From NCBI RefSeq assembly GCF_016808095.1, contig NC_068978.1:31988160-32052159 (forward strand): a stretch of 64,000 nt of DNA, read 5' to 3'. Below the pieces are notes generated by a model. That model made no database searches, was not told the origin of the DNA, and was given only the letters and a program-made list of their open reading frames with translations. The stretch's first letter is position 1. Each line of letters begins with the position of its first letter. This document shows, in pieces, positions 23,961 through 36,349 of the stretch. Position numbers and translations under genes: made by a program. The stretch is from Vigna angularis (lineage: Eukaryota; Streptophyta; Magnoliopsida; Fabales; Fabaceae).

Positions 23961-25376
23961 ATGGAGAACCAAGTAGAAGTTCAAGAGGGAATGAAAGCCG
24001 ATATCCGACAGCTGAAGGAACAAATGAGACAGGTCCTAAAGACCCTGGATGCCTTACGAAGTCCTGGATGTTTATGCACACAACGATCACAACAAGGAGT
24101 TCCAGAAGCATAAACTTTCCCTTCCTATGGTCTCCCCCCGAATTATACTCCACCCTCAGGAGTGGACTCGAGACATCTTGACACTCAAAAGGCCGAAGGT
24201 AATGCAGCTGAAGTAGAAGACGAGCCTGGGGCAACCACTTTCACAATTCCTAGGCAGACGATCCAACCAGGTATTGAGAGCATGATAATGAAAAAACAAC
24301 CTGAGACGAAGTCTCCATCTTGTGTCATTACACCAGCAGATTTTAAGGACGATAAGAGCAGATTAGAAGTCCTCGAAAAGAGGTTGAGAGCCAGAGAGGG
24401 TGAAGGAAGTTTTGAATCTGGAGATGCTAAAAAACTATGTTTAGTTCCCGATGTGGTGGTACCTCCAAAGTTCAAGTTGCCAGAGTTTGAGCAATATCAG
24501 GGAAATACTTGCCCGAGGTGCCATATAACCATGTACTGCAGGAAAATGGCAGCTTATGCCCGCAATGAAAAACTTTTGATTCATTTCTTCCAAGAAAGTT
24601 TAACTGACGAGGCTCTAACTTGGTACATGCACTTAGATACTACTCACATCTACTCATGGAAGCATCTGGTTGAGACATTCCTAAGGCGGTATGGATATGA
24701 TAAAGATTTGACACCTGACAGAGCACAATTGCAGAACATGGTGAAGAAAGAATCTGAATCATTCAGAGAATATGCCCAAAGGTGGAGAGAGATAGCTGCT
24801 CAAGTAGAACCGCGTCTGAGCGACAAGGAGATGACTACCACGTTTTTGAGTACTCTGCAACCACCATTTTATGAGCACATGTTAAGCATCTCAATTTCCT
24901 CAAGTTTTTACTGACATAGTAATAATTGGAGAGAGGGTTAAGAGTGGCATAAGAAGTGGAAAAATTGCACTAGGCCCAGAGCTAGTAGCCAGTTTAAACG
25001 ATTATGGTCCTAGACATGAGAAGGATAAGAAGCGAAGAGCTAATTCCCATTTTACTGCTTACCCTCAAATGTCGCATTCCTATGGGTCTAGTCGAGCCAC
25101 TGAACGAAGAAGTTACAATCGTGATGAGAAGGTCGCCAACTTCACTCCTATTCCTATGACCTATACAGAGCTACTACCAGATCTTCTCCGTAGAAACCTC
25201 ATGAAGATTTGTCCAACAAGGCCTATACGACCTCCGTACCCAAAGAACTATGACGTAAATGCCAGGTGTGATTATCATGCAGGAGCGTGTGGACATTCAA
25301 CTGAGGCATGCAAGGCTCTAAAACGTAAAGTGCAATCTTTGATCGATTCAGGATGTTTAAAGTTTGAAGAAATGTA
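23961..25376 (+). pseudogene. gag pseudogene of the Ogre-like element
   Basis: The likely start is at 23961 (MENQVEVQEGMKADIRQL, a coiled-coil N-terminus). A stop interrupts it near 24111. The central capsid-like domain is open from 24162 to 24914 and has LPEFEQYQGNTCPRCHITMY, then ALTWYMHLD, then ETFLRRYGYDKDLTPDRAQL and FREYAQRWREIAAQV, which is the retrotransposon gag family. A frameshift near 24905 moves the frame. The C-terminal part (25069-25376) has the cysteine/histidine motif CDYHAGACGHSTEACKALK. It cannot yield an intact Gag. Confidence 0.85.
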
Positions 25377-25379
25377 ATC

Positions 25380-25640
25380 TAGCACTGTGGCAAAGCGTGA
25401 GTTCACCTCTAAAAGTGCCATGACGAGGGAAGAGGACTCGCGGATCATTTGAGAAAGCATAAGTTGGAACTGATGTTATTTTGCTCGAGCTTTAATTTGC
25501 CTCGCTATGAGGTTTATGCTCATTGATATCATGCTTTCATCCATGAATTTTAATGTGAAATTTCATTACTTGGTATCTCCAAGGTTTACTGGAAATCATG
25601 TCCTAATAGGGTGTCGTGGAGAAAATAAAAAAAAAAAGCA
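25380..25640 (+). pseudogene. short pol-derived remnant; main pol domains deleted
   Basis: Frame fragments such as LMLFCSSFNLPRYEVYAH follow directly after gag. No protease, reverse transcriptase, RNase H or integrase motif is seen between gag and the antisense gene. I infer a large internal deletion in this element. Confidence 0.45.
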
Positions 25641-26235
25641 AAATTGAGGAAAATCTTGTGTCACTTGTCTTACTTGCAAATTACCAAACTCATGTTCTTC
25701 GAAAATATCAAATTTGTTAATCAAGAGCAAAGTTACAGTGTCAGATTTTTCCCGAATTTGATGTTTTCTTGCGAGACGTGTTTTCCACCCAGACAGTTAT
25801 TTCAGCATGTATTGCATCAGGTTTTCCATCAAAGGCTTATCTTGAGCCCTTTTCTTCGTTGTTTTTCCATCAAAGGTTTTTCCGAAGTTATTTTTCCTTA
25901 TCTTCCTTCATCGTAAATTTTTTAATGTCTTCTTCTTCTTTGTTTCAAAGGTTTTTTCGATTAGAATTTTTCTTTGGACCAAAAAAAAACCATAAAAAAG
26001 AAAAACAAAAACAAATCTAATTTTATTTCACCATCAAGAGAGATTTACAGTAAGGTCGGAGAGTTGATTTTGAACAAGGACATCATTTTGAATATACTCA
26101 TACGATCTTAACATTTGATAAGTAAAATAAAAATGCATAAAAAAGAAAAAAGCAGATATAACAAAAAAGCGCAAGGTTACAATTTCAAATAAAAACAAAA
26201 AAAAGGAGCAGAAAATAAACAAAAGCAAATAAACA

Positions 26236-26294
26236 ATGTTCAAGGTTCGATCACTAGTGATCGTTAATATTACAGACCAAAAAAAAAAGGAAAT
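26236..26294 (-). other. 3' untranslated region of homeodomain gene copy A
   Basis: On the minus strand this contains TGTAATATTAACGATCA followed by TGATCGA. The same word order occurs after copy B at 37810-37836. The shared 3' end marks the limit of the conserved transcription unit. GATCACTAGTGATC here is a perfect palindrome. Confidence 0.6.
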
Positions 26295-26873
26295 TCAGCG
26301 AAAAAATTCCCGAGCTGGTTGCGGTGGTCTGAGGGAGAGCTCCGTCGAGGGAGCTCTGGTCCGGAATGTGAGAAGCATGGGTGGAGCGATTTGTCGTCCG
26401 TCCCTGTCGTCGTCAATGATGATCGGAACGGGGAACAAGTCCAGCAGCCTCGGCGCCCTCATGATCACCCAGTCGTATTCTTTCCAAAAAAAAAAAATAA
26501 TAAACCAAAAAAAAAAACAAAAAAATTTGTCAATAATAAGATGAGGGGAAATTTTTTTTTTTAAAAAAAAAAGGGGGTGGAGGTGATCAGGATGCTTACC
26601 ATACATGTATAGCGGCAGTTGTGAAAACTGAGTGCCAGTAGGGTCTATCTCCGCTTGCCAGCGCCTGACCCGATTGCCGTGGTTGTTAAACCAGCAGTGC
26701 ACATTGTATTCGGTGGCATCTGCGAAAGCCCTTAGTCGAGATGCAATCTCGACGACTTGGGCTCTGCTGGGATGTGTGACCCCGTAATTGTAGATATGGG
26801 TCATCATTTTGACCTGATCGTCAGTAGGTCTCCACCGCTGACTGGTGTACCTCTCCATCTCCATCTCGTTCAT
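26295..26873 (-). CDS. WUSCHEL-type homeodomain protein, copy A, antisense in the Ogre-like element
   Basis: The coding exons are 26873-26600 and 26479-26295 (minus strand), with a GTAAGC donor, a GGAAAG acceptor and phase 1. The product is 152 aa with no stop or frameshift. Residues about 10-75 form a homeodomain of the WOX class. It opens SQRWRPTDDQVKMM, has an HPSRAQVVEIASRLR second helix and the recognition helix NVHCWFNNHGNRVRRW. WUS/WOX proteins have WFQNH; here it is WFNNH, so position 50 is Asn and position 51 Asn is kept. The C-terminal half (EYDWVIMRAPRLLDLFPVPII, then RTRAPSTELSLRPPQPAREFF) has no WUS-box I can recognise. The gene lies tail to tail with gag and has its own promoter and leader intron. 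A sequence-specific DNA-binding role is inferred from the domain only. Confidence 0.8.
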   Translation of the reverse strand: MNEMEMERYTSQRWRPTDDQVKMMTHIYNYGVTHPSRAQVVEIASRLRAFADATEYNVHCWFNNHGNRVRRWQAEIDPTGTQFSQLPLYMYGKHPDHLHPLFFLKKKISPHLIIDKFFCFFFWFIIFFFWKEYDWVIMRAPRLLDLFPVPIIIDDDRDGRQIAPPMLLTFRTRAPSTELSLRPPQPAREFFR

Positions 26874-27675
26874 CTTTCCTCTCTAAGTTTTCTAACACAA
26901 AAAAAATATAAAAATAAAAAGAACAAAAACATAACAAAAGCATAAAACAAAAAAAAAAGTTTTTTTCAGTGTTTTCTTTATTCGTTTTTGTTTCCTTTTA
27001 AGTTAATTTTTGTCCGGTCGGTTTTTGTTATTTCAGTGTCTGGTCTCGGATCCGTTTCACGGTCCTTGCAAGAGGGTCCTAAACGGATCTATGTCCTTTT
27101 GTCCTTGTCCTTTTATCCTTGTCCATTTGGTCCATGTCCGGTTCATACAAATTAATTCTCTTTTTAAGTTTTCTGATTTTATGGGGTACGTGGCGTTGTT
27201 CTACCCGATTGTCTCTGCCATACCTTCAAACGAAGGGAGATTAACGTCTGGTTTCCAGCCTATATACCCCTTAAGTTAAGGCAGTTGTGTTTTTAAGTGT
27301 TTTAAGTTTTTAAATTAAAAAAAAAAGAGAAAAGAGAAAAGAGGACTCAGAAAGAAAGGCAGAGAAAGGCAAGATGGAAATAAAAGCAGAAGAACAGAAA
27401 AGCTTAAAAGAAAAACTGAACAGCATAACGGAAAGCAGAAGAATAGAAGAGCTTGCAGAAAAAAAAACATAAAGGGGAGAGGGGAAGGAAAGCAAAAATG
27501 GAAAGCGAAAGCATAAAAAGAAAAGCAGAAGCAGAAAGCTAAAGAGTAAAGGGCAAGAACAGAAAAGCGTAAAGGAAAGAAAAAAAGGAAAGTGGGAAAG
27601 CATGAAGGGAAGTGAAGAGGAAGAGCGAAAAAGCCTAAAGGAAAGGAAGAGAGATTTAGAGTTCAGAAGACTTAC
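26600..27675 (-). other. leader intron of homeodomain gene copy A and its conserved inner block
   Basis: The donor GTAAGTC at 27675 follows the leader exon. The acceptor is one of two AGs within 25 bp upstream of the ATG at 26873. Inside, 27180-27280 carries a block (ggggtacgtggcgttgttct to ccagcctatatacccctta) that is almost identical, in inverted orientation, to 36740-36832 in copy B. So does 27040-27095 (ggatccgtttcacggtcctt). The coordinates given overlap the first coding exon at the left end. Confidence 0.6.
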
Positions 27676-27840
27676 CTGGAAGGAGAAGGGCTTGCAGAAG
27701 CTTGTCGGAGGACTCAGACGCCTTCGAAGGCACGCAGGGGCAGAAGCTCCTCGCAGGAACTCAGACGCTCTCAAAGGACGCTCAAGGAAGAGAGAGAAAG
27801 GGAGAGCAAGAGAGAGAGAGAGATCAGAAAATATCGCCCA
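27676..27840 (-). other. 5' leader exon of homeodomain gene copy A
   Basis: A non-coding first exon is inferred between the TATA box and the splice donor CCAG|GTAAGTC at 27676/27675. Copy B has the same arrangement and similar gcgtctgag...ggagcttctgcc-type sequence. The ORF across it (minus strand to 27310) is low-complexity and not considered coding. Confidence 0.55.
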
Positions 27841-27857
27841 ACGCGGAGGAGCTCTCG

Positions 27858-27897
27858 ACTTATAGCTGAGCAAATCCACTGTAGCTACAGTTTCGGT
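27858..27897 (-). promoter_or_regulatory. promoter of homeodomain gene copy A: TATA box and palindrome
   Basis: The TATA box TATAA lies at 27864-27860 on the minus strand. Eleven bases upstream of it is TGACCGAAACTGTAGCTACA followed by GTGG. Its centre ACTGTAGCTACAGT (27878-27891) is a perfect 14-bp palindrome. The same element stands 13 bp before the TATA box of copy B. Confidence 0.65.
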
Positions 27898-27899
27898 CA

Positions 27900-30800
27900 C
27901 TACAACCGTCTGGTGTCGGTCCCGGTCTTTCTGAGTTCAAAAAAAATAATAATAAAAAAAAGTAAAAATTAAAAAAATTGAAAATCTGAAAACGGGTAGG
28001 GTTTTGTTGGATCGATCCGGCCCAATTCAAGACTTCTTAGATGATCCGATTTCACAAAAAAAATAATAAAACAAAAAAATCAAAAAATATGATAAATGGA
28101 AAATTTTCAAAAATAATAATTGGAGTGATGTAAAATTTGAAGTGTTCAAAATTGTTTTTTATTTGCATGATAAAGGACTTTTTTTTCAGGTGCATTGGGC
28201 CTCATTACCATGTTAGCCTTCTTTGAACCCAATTCTTTCTGAAATATAAATTTGAGTGAAGAATTATTTTGGCATGTTTGTAATTTCACATCACCATTTT
28301 GTTTGTTTTTATTCCTTCTTCTACATTTTGAATAAATCAAAAACATTAAAAAAAAAGGGGGAACAGTGCTCGAGCCCATTAGGCCCAATGGCCTTCATGG
28401 TTTTCTCTCGAGTATACTTCTTTTGAAAATATGTCAAAAATATTTTGTTTTCACATTTTTGCTGTTGAATGATGTTTTGTACATTTGTTCAAATTCTCTT
28501 GTGTGATTTTCGTTGAATTTGTAGTAAAATAAAAAGAAAAAAAATCTGAGAATGAAAGATGAACAGTTTTGAGCCCATTAGGCCCCGTTATCATATGTGG
28601 TTTCTCTTAAACCAGTGCATCTGAATTTCTGGAAAAAATAAAAAGTGCATGTTTATGTAGGTTTTGTGTTTTCAATTCATGATTTCCCTTTCATTTGTAT
28701 GAACAAGTATTTGTGCAAAAACAAAAAAAAATGTGTTTTCTTTGTCATCTTCTTGTGACAAGTTCACACGGCTCAGGTCATCTGATCCATTGGGTTAATG
28801 TGCCTGGTAAGTCCACCTTCCTTCTGTGATTTTTCTCCTCGGGTTCGATCCGATCTGGATTTTCCCGTGTCAAAAAGTAAAAAAAAAAAAAACATTTTTC
28901 AAACATTTTTCTAAATCAAGTTTACTCATATCAATTTTTGCATCGCTCACCAAGCCTGGTTTCTGCACTGATTCCCAAGCCTTTGTTTCCATTTTAGCTC
29001 TGAAATCCTATTTCCCATACTGGCTTGCAAAGCTCAGTTTCCATACTGACCCGCAAGGTCCAGATTCCACATTGGCCAAAAAAATCCCATTTCCCCAATG
29101 GCTCACAAAGCCTATTTTCCACATTGGTCCAAAAAGTTCATTTTTCATACTGGCATGCAAAGCTCAGTTTCCATACTGAACCGCAAGGCCCAGTTTCCAC
29201 AATGGCCGAAAAATTTCAATTTCCACATTGGCTCAGAATGCCCATTTCCCATACTGGCTTGCAAAGCTCAGTTTCCATACTGACCCGCAAGGCCCAGATT
29301 CTACAGAGGCCCAAAAAAAAAAAAATCTCAATTTCCACAACAACTCATAAAATTCCATTTTCCATTGGCCAAGAAATCCCATTTCCCCAATGGCCAAGAA
29401 AGCCCTTTTCCCATGCTGGTCTGCAAAGCTCAGTTTGCATACTGACCCGCAAGGCCCAGATTCCAAAAAAAAAATCCCAATTTCCCCAATAGCTCACAAA
29501 GCCTATTTTCCATATCGTCCCTTAAGGTCCAGTTTCCAGGCTGGTCCGCGAAGCCCAATTTTCAAAAAAAAAAAAAAGAATCTGTTTTTCAACTAGCATC
29601 ATCATTTTCATTTCATTTTACTTTTCTTCATGCATAAAACCAAAAATACGCAAAAATTGAGTCATTTGTTTTCGATGCAAATCATCCATTTTATGAGATT
29701 TCAAAAAAAATATATATAATGGATGTCATAATCTCCTGGAGTCAAATGATCAAATCGCATATTCTTAAGAGATATTTGTGTGTGCATTGCTTGAAAGCAT
29801 CATCCTTTAGCCTTCGCTATACCAATAGATTGGCCCAATCATGTTCTTGAGCCCAAATGATAAACACCAAGCTTTACACTGGGGCAGATTTTCCATCCTC
29901 CACTGCTTTCATTTTGGGAGATCCTGGAATCCGTTAAAAAATAAAAAAAAAAGTGAAAAAGAATGAAAATGACTCTGTTGAGATCATTTAGTCTTTGTCT
30001 CCTAATTAATCTTTTGAAAATAAAGCAACCAATATTTGAAATGATGTGTGGCCATTTTTCTTCATCCAAAAAAAAAAAACAAAAACATATCCTTTGATAC
30101 CCAATTTGAGCCAATAAGAATTTTATTTTCAAAATTTTACCCAAACAAGGGTTATCATCACAGTAGAAGTCGACTCAAATTGCAAGATGAACACACTTAA
30201 TGATAAAAAAAAATTATCTAAAAAGTGAAAAAAAAAATACAAAGAATCACAAAGTGATAGCAAACAAAGAATGAAATTTGAGAAAGGGCAAAGTAGTCAA
30301 AACAGATTTGACAAATAACTCATGCAAGCGCAGATGGTAACCCTTGTTTTTCAAAAAAAAAAAATACCCACAAAAATTTATTTGAGCCTTTATATCCTTT
30401 CTTTCAACACCCTTTAGCCCAAGCTACATTACAAACCCAATAAAAGTCCACACAGATTGAATGATGGTTGCTTAATTTTTTTCATGAAGCTTAATTTTGG
30501 GACAAGACAAAAGTGACCAAAAAAAAAATGAGTGATGAAAAATAAATGTCCTCGGATGAATGGAACTCCCTTTTGGTTAAGATTTTACAAAGGAAAATCA
30601 AGCCGTTTGGGGCAATCTTTTCAAGCCAATCCTTTCCATATCCATCACAAATTCCTGAACACATTCAAATCCCATTCAAAATCTTCCCCCGAGTCCCAAA
30701 CTTGGGGCAACTTTGTTAGTCTCAGATTTGTTCCATCTGTACCCTTATTGGGCCTCTCAGATTTGTCCGTACTGAAATTCATAAATCCACCCTCAAAACA

Positions 30801-32047
30801 GGGGCAGACACTTTGGGGCTTTGTATGATTTTGAGTCCATCTTATCATTCGTAAACCCAAAGTGGGGGGCAATTTCTTGTGGAACCTCGCTTAATTGACT
30901 CATACCCAAAACCAAGGCAACTTTGTAACTTTCATATGTTTCGACCCATTCAGAGTATTGAGCAACTTTGTTAAATGACCAAAATTTTTCATCTGAATGT
31001 TCAAAGCTCATACAAAGACTGAGGCATCCCTTGTTGGGCCTTGCATGATTTTGGTTCGCCCCGAACTTCAAAGATCTAAAAACCACCAAAATTGGGGCAA
31101 TTTGCAAATCCCACATGATTTTCTCACTTCCTGATTCATGACTTGTTCCCTCACAATTCACGGATACATTTATACATGGAAATACTTTTACCATGCTCCA
31201 AACTGGAGCAGCTTCTGGGTATCTACTACCTCACATTGGCCTTTGTAGCCGTTTTAAGGAGTAAGAGGCCCAAGTAACCATCCCGGTACTCTCCAAATCC
31301 TTCCAATCATCCTCCACATATTTTTCCAACCCCTGATATCAAGCATGTACACACTAGTATCTTGTCAAGAAATGCGTAGCACACAAACTTCATTTTGCAC
31401 AGTTGGCTTTAGAATTTGGACGTCCATTGAAAAGAAATTGGAAGTCTAGATCGTCATAAATTGGATGATTTCAAAGGAAACAAATTGACTCAAAAAAAAA
31501 AAATGTCATAGGTTCATAATCTTCCAATACATCATGTACATATTTTCATCAACTTTGAATTTGCCTTCATATAAATTCATCAATTTTTTCTTCCTTCAAA
31601 AAGACAAAAAAAATGCATCAAAGTTTTCCCCTCCATGTACATTACATCAAATTTTCTTCTTCAAAAAAAAAAAAGACAAAAAAAATGCATCAAAGTTTTC
31701 CTCTCTAATTTAAAAAATTACATCAATTTTTCTTCTTTCAAAAAGACAAAAAAAATCAACATTCATCAAAGTTTTCTTCTCTAAATATCAAAATTTACAT
31801 CAACCATGTTTCTCTTGCACATTGAGGTTTCAAAATCCATATACTTGTACAAAAATGCAACACCTTGTTTCTTAATTTCAAAATTTTCAAAGAAAAAAAA
31901 ATCAAAAAAATCAAAATCAAAAAAATCAAAAAAAAATTTCAAAATTTCAACCAATTCCAATTTTCAAATTCAAAGCAATCAAACATTTTTCTCTGCCATT
32001 TTTATCTCGGCCATCTGCTAGATAATGGTCGAGCGCACTGATACAGG
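27900..32047 (+). mobile_element. 3' non-coding region of the Ogre-like element
   Basis: No coding capacity is recognised. It contains a degenerate array of attggcccaaaa / catactggcttgcaaagctcag units (28990-29560) and many ggggcaa(ctttg) phrases (29880-31215). It also has poly-A and catcaaagttttc repeats (31500-31790). I assign it to the element because it follows the antisense gene without a boundary and resembles Ogre 3' regions. It is cut at 32048 by the LTR of another element, and the 3' LTR is missing. Confidence 0.5.
28990..29565. repeat. degenerate tandem repeat (tttccacattggcccaaaaa units)
   Basis: Units of about 26-30 bp alternate in a loose higher-order pattern. The phrase catactggcttgcaaagctcag recurs near 29019, 29147, 29252 and 29412. 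Frames through it are open by chance. Confidence 0.75.
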
Positions 32048-34632
32048 TGTCGCGACCCGTCAAATTTGATTTACAAAAATTTATGCAGTATAATTACTAG
32101 GAAGTGACTCCTAGGTCGTCTCTCAAGGACCAATTTTGGTGGTTCAGTCTTATATCAGTCACGAAAAGGGGGGAGTTTTGTAAATGGTTTGTATGCGGGA
32201 AAATTAAATTAAAATTTAAAACCACATTGCAGAAACGTAAATGCAGTGAATAAATAAAGTACAAAATAACGTAAATTGCAAAACTAAATAAAAAGTGCTG
32301 AAATAACATTCAAAACAGTAAAACGGTAATTAAATTGCAGGAACAGTAATTGTGTAGAAAATGATAAATGAAAATAAAATTCAACGAACATTGATTGAAA
32401 AATGCAAACTATAAAAATACAAATAAAATTCAACTCTGGAAACTGGAATTTGAATCAAACACAAAACCTCCCCAAAGGGGAGGAGGAAGCAAGAACGTAA
32501 ACTTTGCACTCCTAACTCTACTCCTAAAATCTAATGAATTCTGATGTGTTGCTGCTGCTCCATTTTATAGCCACTTCTCTGACATATTTTCCTTCAATCT
32601 AGCATTTGGATTTTGTCTCACTCAGCCCGTGAGTCTCATTCGGTGGTGGCTGCTCTCCTTTGTTGGCAATGGGCCATATGAACTTTTTCTAAATAATTGA
32701 ATGCAAAGAGGAAAAGAAATCAACTTCCATCACCCTCAATCCGTGGGTTCCACTCTCTGCTGGATCCATCATTGAAGAAACAATGGGTTCTCTTAGGGAC
32801 TGTCTCTCCAGATGTGCAGCGTGTAGTGCTTTCCTTCCAACCGAGACAACCCTCTTCTTCACCGTCCAGCCAGCTTCATGGTTCCACCGTGACAGCCTTC
32901 CAAGGTGCAGATGAAAATAGCGTGCATGGTGATTCATGCTACTGGATGTGTGATGCTTGCTGGAATGCTTCTCTCTCAAGTGCAGCAGCTCTCCAATCAT
33001 GCAACAAAACCATGAATAGTGGTTTCAGTACCAGCTCCAGGCTGAGACACCTTTCCCTCTCGGTAGTTGCTCCTTCTTCATAGCTGCTGGATGCATTTGG
33101 CTACTGCTGTCCATGGTCCGTTTGCAGTCCAAACCTTGTTGGATGCTTGCTCCTTACTTCTTCACCGTTTGCTTCCTTTCTTTCCATCTAAGCTGGACCG
33201 TGTAGGTGTGCCCTCATCTTCTTGCTGGACGTTTGCAGCGTCGTGAGTTTCCTTCCAGCCATGATACTCTTTTGCCGTGACATCACTTCCACCAATTTAC
33301 TAAAACTCAGCACTTCATTTTGGAACTCCTCACATGTGGACGTGAGTTTCTTGCCAAACCGTGAGTGGTGGCCTCTTCAAATTATGTGCTACGCTCTGCT
33401 GTCCAAACTGTCATGTTTCTTCTACTGGAGTATGTCCAGCTTCATCCCAGCATCTTCTCTTAGCTTGTTGGACGTTGAATGGAGCTTAGTGGAATTGTAC
33501 AGGCTTATGATTGCTGAACCATGTGCAAGCTGGATAGTGAAGGTGCTGGATGTTTCATGTCCTGCATCTCTCGGACGTGTGCTTGCTGGACCAGCTGCTG
33601 CTGGATGCTTCCCTGGATGTCTTCTTCTCCAACTGCTGGGCGTGAAGAATTTCCTTGTGCTTCCTTTCTTCAAGTTTGATGGGTGGAAGCTGATTTGATG
33701 ATGGAACGTGTGAAGGCTGAATGTGGAGCCTAAACAAATGCACCCTACCACTTCCAATTGAGTTTTTGTTGCTTGTGCAATATAAATTAATATTCTATTC
33801 TTTATTCCTCAATCACCAAATGCATCTGGAACAAAAGAGAATTGTGCACACCATCTCCATTTCAAATGAAAAGATGATTTACTAAGTGGTTAATGGACCC
33901 CATAGGTTAAACATGTTCCGTGTGATTTCCTCCAAATTAATGGTAGCTTTCTCCCATAATTCAAAGTCACGTTCCAGCCAAGAAAGGTGGCTCCCACTTT
34001 TATTCCAAATGCTTGCCAAAATAAGTTGTTGATGGGCCATGTATACATGTTTAAGCCGATTCCCTTCATAACATTAAACCAATAAAATTTATCATTTTGC
34101 AATTTGGAGCTTCTTTCATACGTGAATTTTAACCAAGTGGTGGCCCCCTCCATCTTTCATGCATTAGTGTTTGCCAATGTGAATTGTGTATGGGCCATGT
34201 AACCTATTACATCCAATGTCGTGACACTTTCCATTCAAAGGCATGGCATCAACTATTTTCTACCGTGTGCACCTCTGAGTGGTTTTCTTCCAAGAGTGAA
34301 TAAACCAATAATATAACCTGTGACACGCATAGCACTTAATTCTTCAGCCATGTGGTGTATTAGTTCAAAGTTAATAATGATATTTCTTCCAAGTAAATAA
34401 CTGTGTGCAAATGAATGTTGTTTCAAATGTCACAAAATATTATCCAATATTTTCTCTGCAATTAATAATGTAAATAATTAGTCTTAGATAATTCAAATTA
34501 ATTAAAATAAGAATTTCTGATCGAATTAAGCTCAATTCAGTAAAATGGGAAAATACTAGACAATTATGCACAATTCCCTAATTAAATCTAGTACAATAAA
34601 CTAAGTGAAGTGAATAAAATATCGACTCATCA
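32048..34632 (-). mobile_element. 3' LTR (2.6 kb) of a minus-oriented gypsy element
   Basis: On the + strand the segment runs from TGTCGCGACCCG to GACTCATCA. Read on the minus strand it is TGATGAGTCG...GGGTCGCGACA, ends typical of Athila-like LTRs in legumes. A TATA box GGCTATAAAATGG lies on the minus strand at about 32566-32577, with about 0.5 kb of R/U5 after it. The sequence before it (minus) is AAGTGTGGTCTATTT, a phrase common just before the 3' LTR of such elements. The flank at 32043-32047 is ACAGG. The other copy of the LTR is not in the window. Confidence 0.65.
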
Positions 34633-36240
34633 AAATAGACCACACTTAGTCTTTTGCACTCCTGGGCAAAATCAAGACGCAAATCAGGAAATAATTCGAA
34701 GGACATCAAAGGAGTGACACAAAACTCAGCATACAGAAAACAAAGACTAAAGAGAAAAATAAACAGAATTTACAAAGTTCTCAAGAAGTATGGACAGAGA
34801 AAAGAAGTAGACAATATCCAACACATAGTCAAGAAAAGCACATACTTACAGAAATCATCCAAGCAATTCAATACGTAGCAAAATGATTAATCAGTTCAAG
34901 AGGTGATTCAAAAATAACGAAACCTCACAGATGCACTACAGTGTTTCTCTCAAGTGTTTAAGGTAAATCAATGTCACTCAATGCACTCAAGAAAGCAAAC
35001 ACAAGTAGACTTGGCAAGCTTCTAATATCAACACTCAAAACATATGCACGTTTAGATCAAAAGGTCTTTACTGGGTTGTAATGGGACCAAGGACAGGGGA
35101 GGATAAAATATGGATAAGTAGGTGTAAACCAGAAGAAAATAGAGGAGCAATGGGGAATAAGTGTAAACACAGTGAAATAACTCCCAAACCTCTAATTCAA
35201 TCCTCTTCTCGACTCCATTGTTCTCAAATTTGTTTTTCATTTTTTCTCTCTTTTTCTCATCAATTTTTTTTCATCCTGTCTCTTTTTTCTTTTGTCTCTT
35301 TATCACACAACAGGATATAATTTATATTTTCAGAAAATGATGAGGAACCATCTAGCCAATTCATCAAAATTCCCAAGGAGACCACACTTATTCACAAAAC
35401 ATTTTTATAGCTCCAAACTTTCCTAAGGTTAAGATAATAATGGTTTTTCACTTAGGGTCAGTGTATGAGCTTTAAAACAAAGAAATGGGGAAAGTATATG
35501 CTCAAAGGGGTTATCAAAGGATAATAGCAAGGTAGACTTATTTGGCTAAAGAGGCTCAAGAAATAAAATGCCTTTATCACTTCTAAACATGCATATCAAT
35601 CAAGTATTATCAAAAAGAATCAAGCCAAGACATATGTGCAAGAAATCAAGAGTCATATCACACAAGAAAGAACATTAAGTGGCTCAAATCTCACACAGGG
35701 TATTCGTGTTATAATCAATTCAACCTCTTAAACACATAATCATCTTTCCAAGTAGAGAAAAGCAAGGATTTTAAACCATAAGTATTAATGAAGTGAAGGA
35801 AAAATCTACAACTTAGACATCATCCAGAAATCAGGAGAAGAATGTAAAATTTATTGCACACAAAACTCGATAAAAATAACTTAAAACAGAAAAAATTTAA
35901 CACTCAAAAACAACAAAAAAAAAACAAAAAAAAAAAATTAACACACAAAACAGAAACTAACAAAAAAATCAGAATTTCTCCCTAGTAGACCACACTTAAA
36001 TCACACAATGTCCTCAGTGTGTTACAATCATCAGATTAACAATTTTCAGAGCAGTCAAATAATATAGACAAGTGCAATAAAAGGTAGAAAAAAAAATGGG
36101 AGAAATTTTTCAATAACATCCATCAGTAGATGTTATCATTGACACCCATCAGTAGATGTCTAAATCACCTAGCATCCATCAGTAGATGCAAATTAATAAA
36201 ATTTTTTTTATTTAATTTTTTTAATTTTTTTTTTCTGAAA
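34633..36240 (-). mobile_element. internal 3' region of the minus-oriented gypsy element
   Basis: No coding region is supported. The word agaccacactta (minus TAAGTGTGGTCT) recurs at 34638, 35380, 35988 and, beyond the gene, 38218. Around 36118-36190 the phrase catcagtagatg occurs three times in tandem. It lies between the LTR and the promoter of homeodomain gene copy B. Confidence 0.55.
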
Positions 36241-36280
36241 AAGGAGATGACCGGCACTGTGATAACAGTTTCGGTGGCAA

Positions 36281-36324
36281 TGACCGGAACTGTTGCTACA
36301 GTGGCAGAAATTTTGGCTATAAAA
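36281..36324 (+). promoter_or_regulatory. promoter of homeodomain gene copy B: palindrome-like element and TATA box
   Basis: TGACCGGAACTGTTGCTACA with following GTGG (36281-36304) is the counterpart of the element upstream of copy A, with one change inside the palindrome. TATAAAA follows at 36318-36324. A second, divergent gatgaccggcactgt lies 35 bp further upstream. Confidence 0.65.
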
Positions 36325-36349
36325 GGGTACCTCCTCAGCGTCGAGCAAC

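Noticed and set aside
27310..27900. Minus-strand ORF of 196 codons rich in Phe, Leu and Ser
   Set aside because: It covers the low-complexity leader exon and intron of homeodomain gene A, and the matching frame is not kept in copy B.
28826..29596. ORFs up to 155 codons with repeated SILTRKAQ-type peptides
   Set aside because: Produced by the degenerate catactggc...caaag tandem repeat.
32689..33757. ORFs of 103-158 codons on both strands
   Set aside because: They are within the 2.6-kb LTR of the minus-oriented gypsy element and show no domain.
32040..34640. Solo LTR for the 2.6-kb segment
   Set aside because: The two flanks (ACAGG and AAATA) do not match, so it is better read as the 3' LTR of the element to its right.
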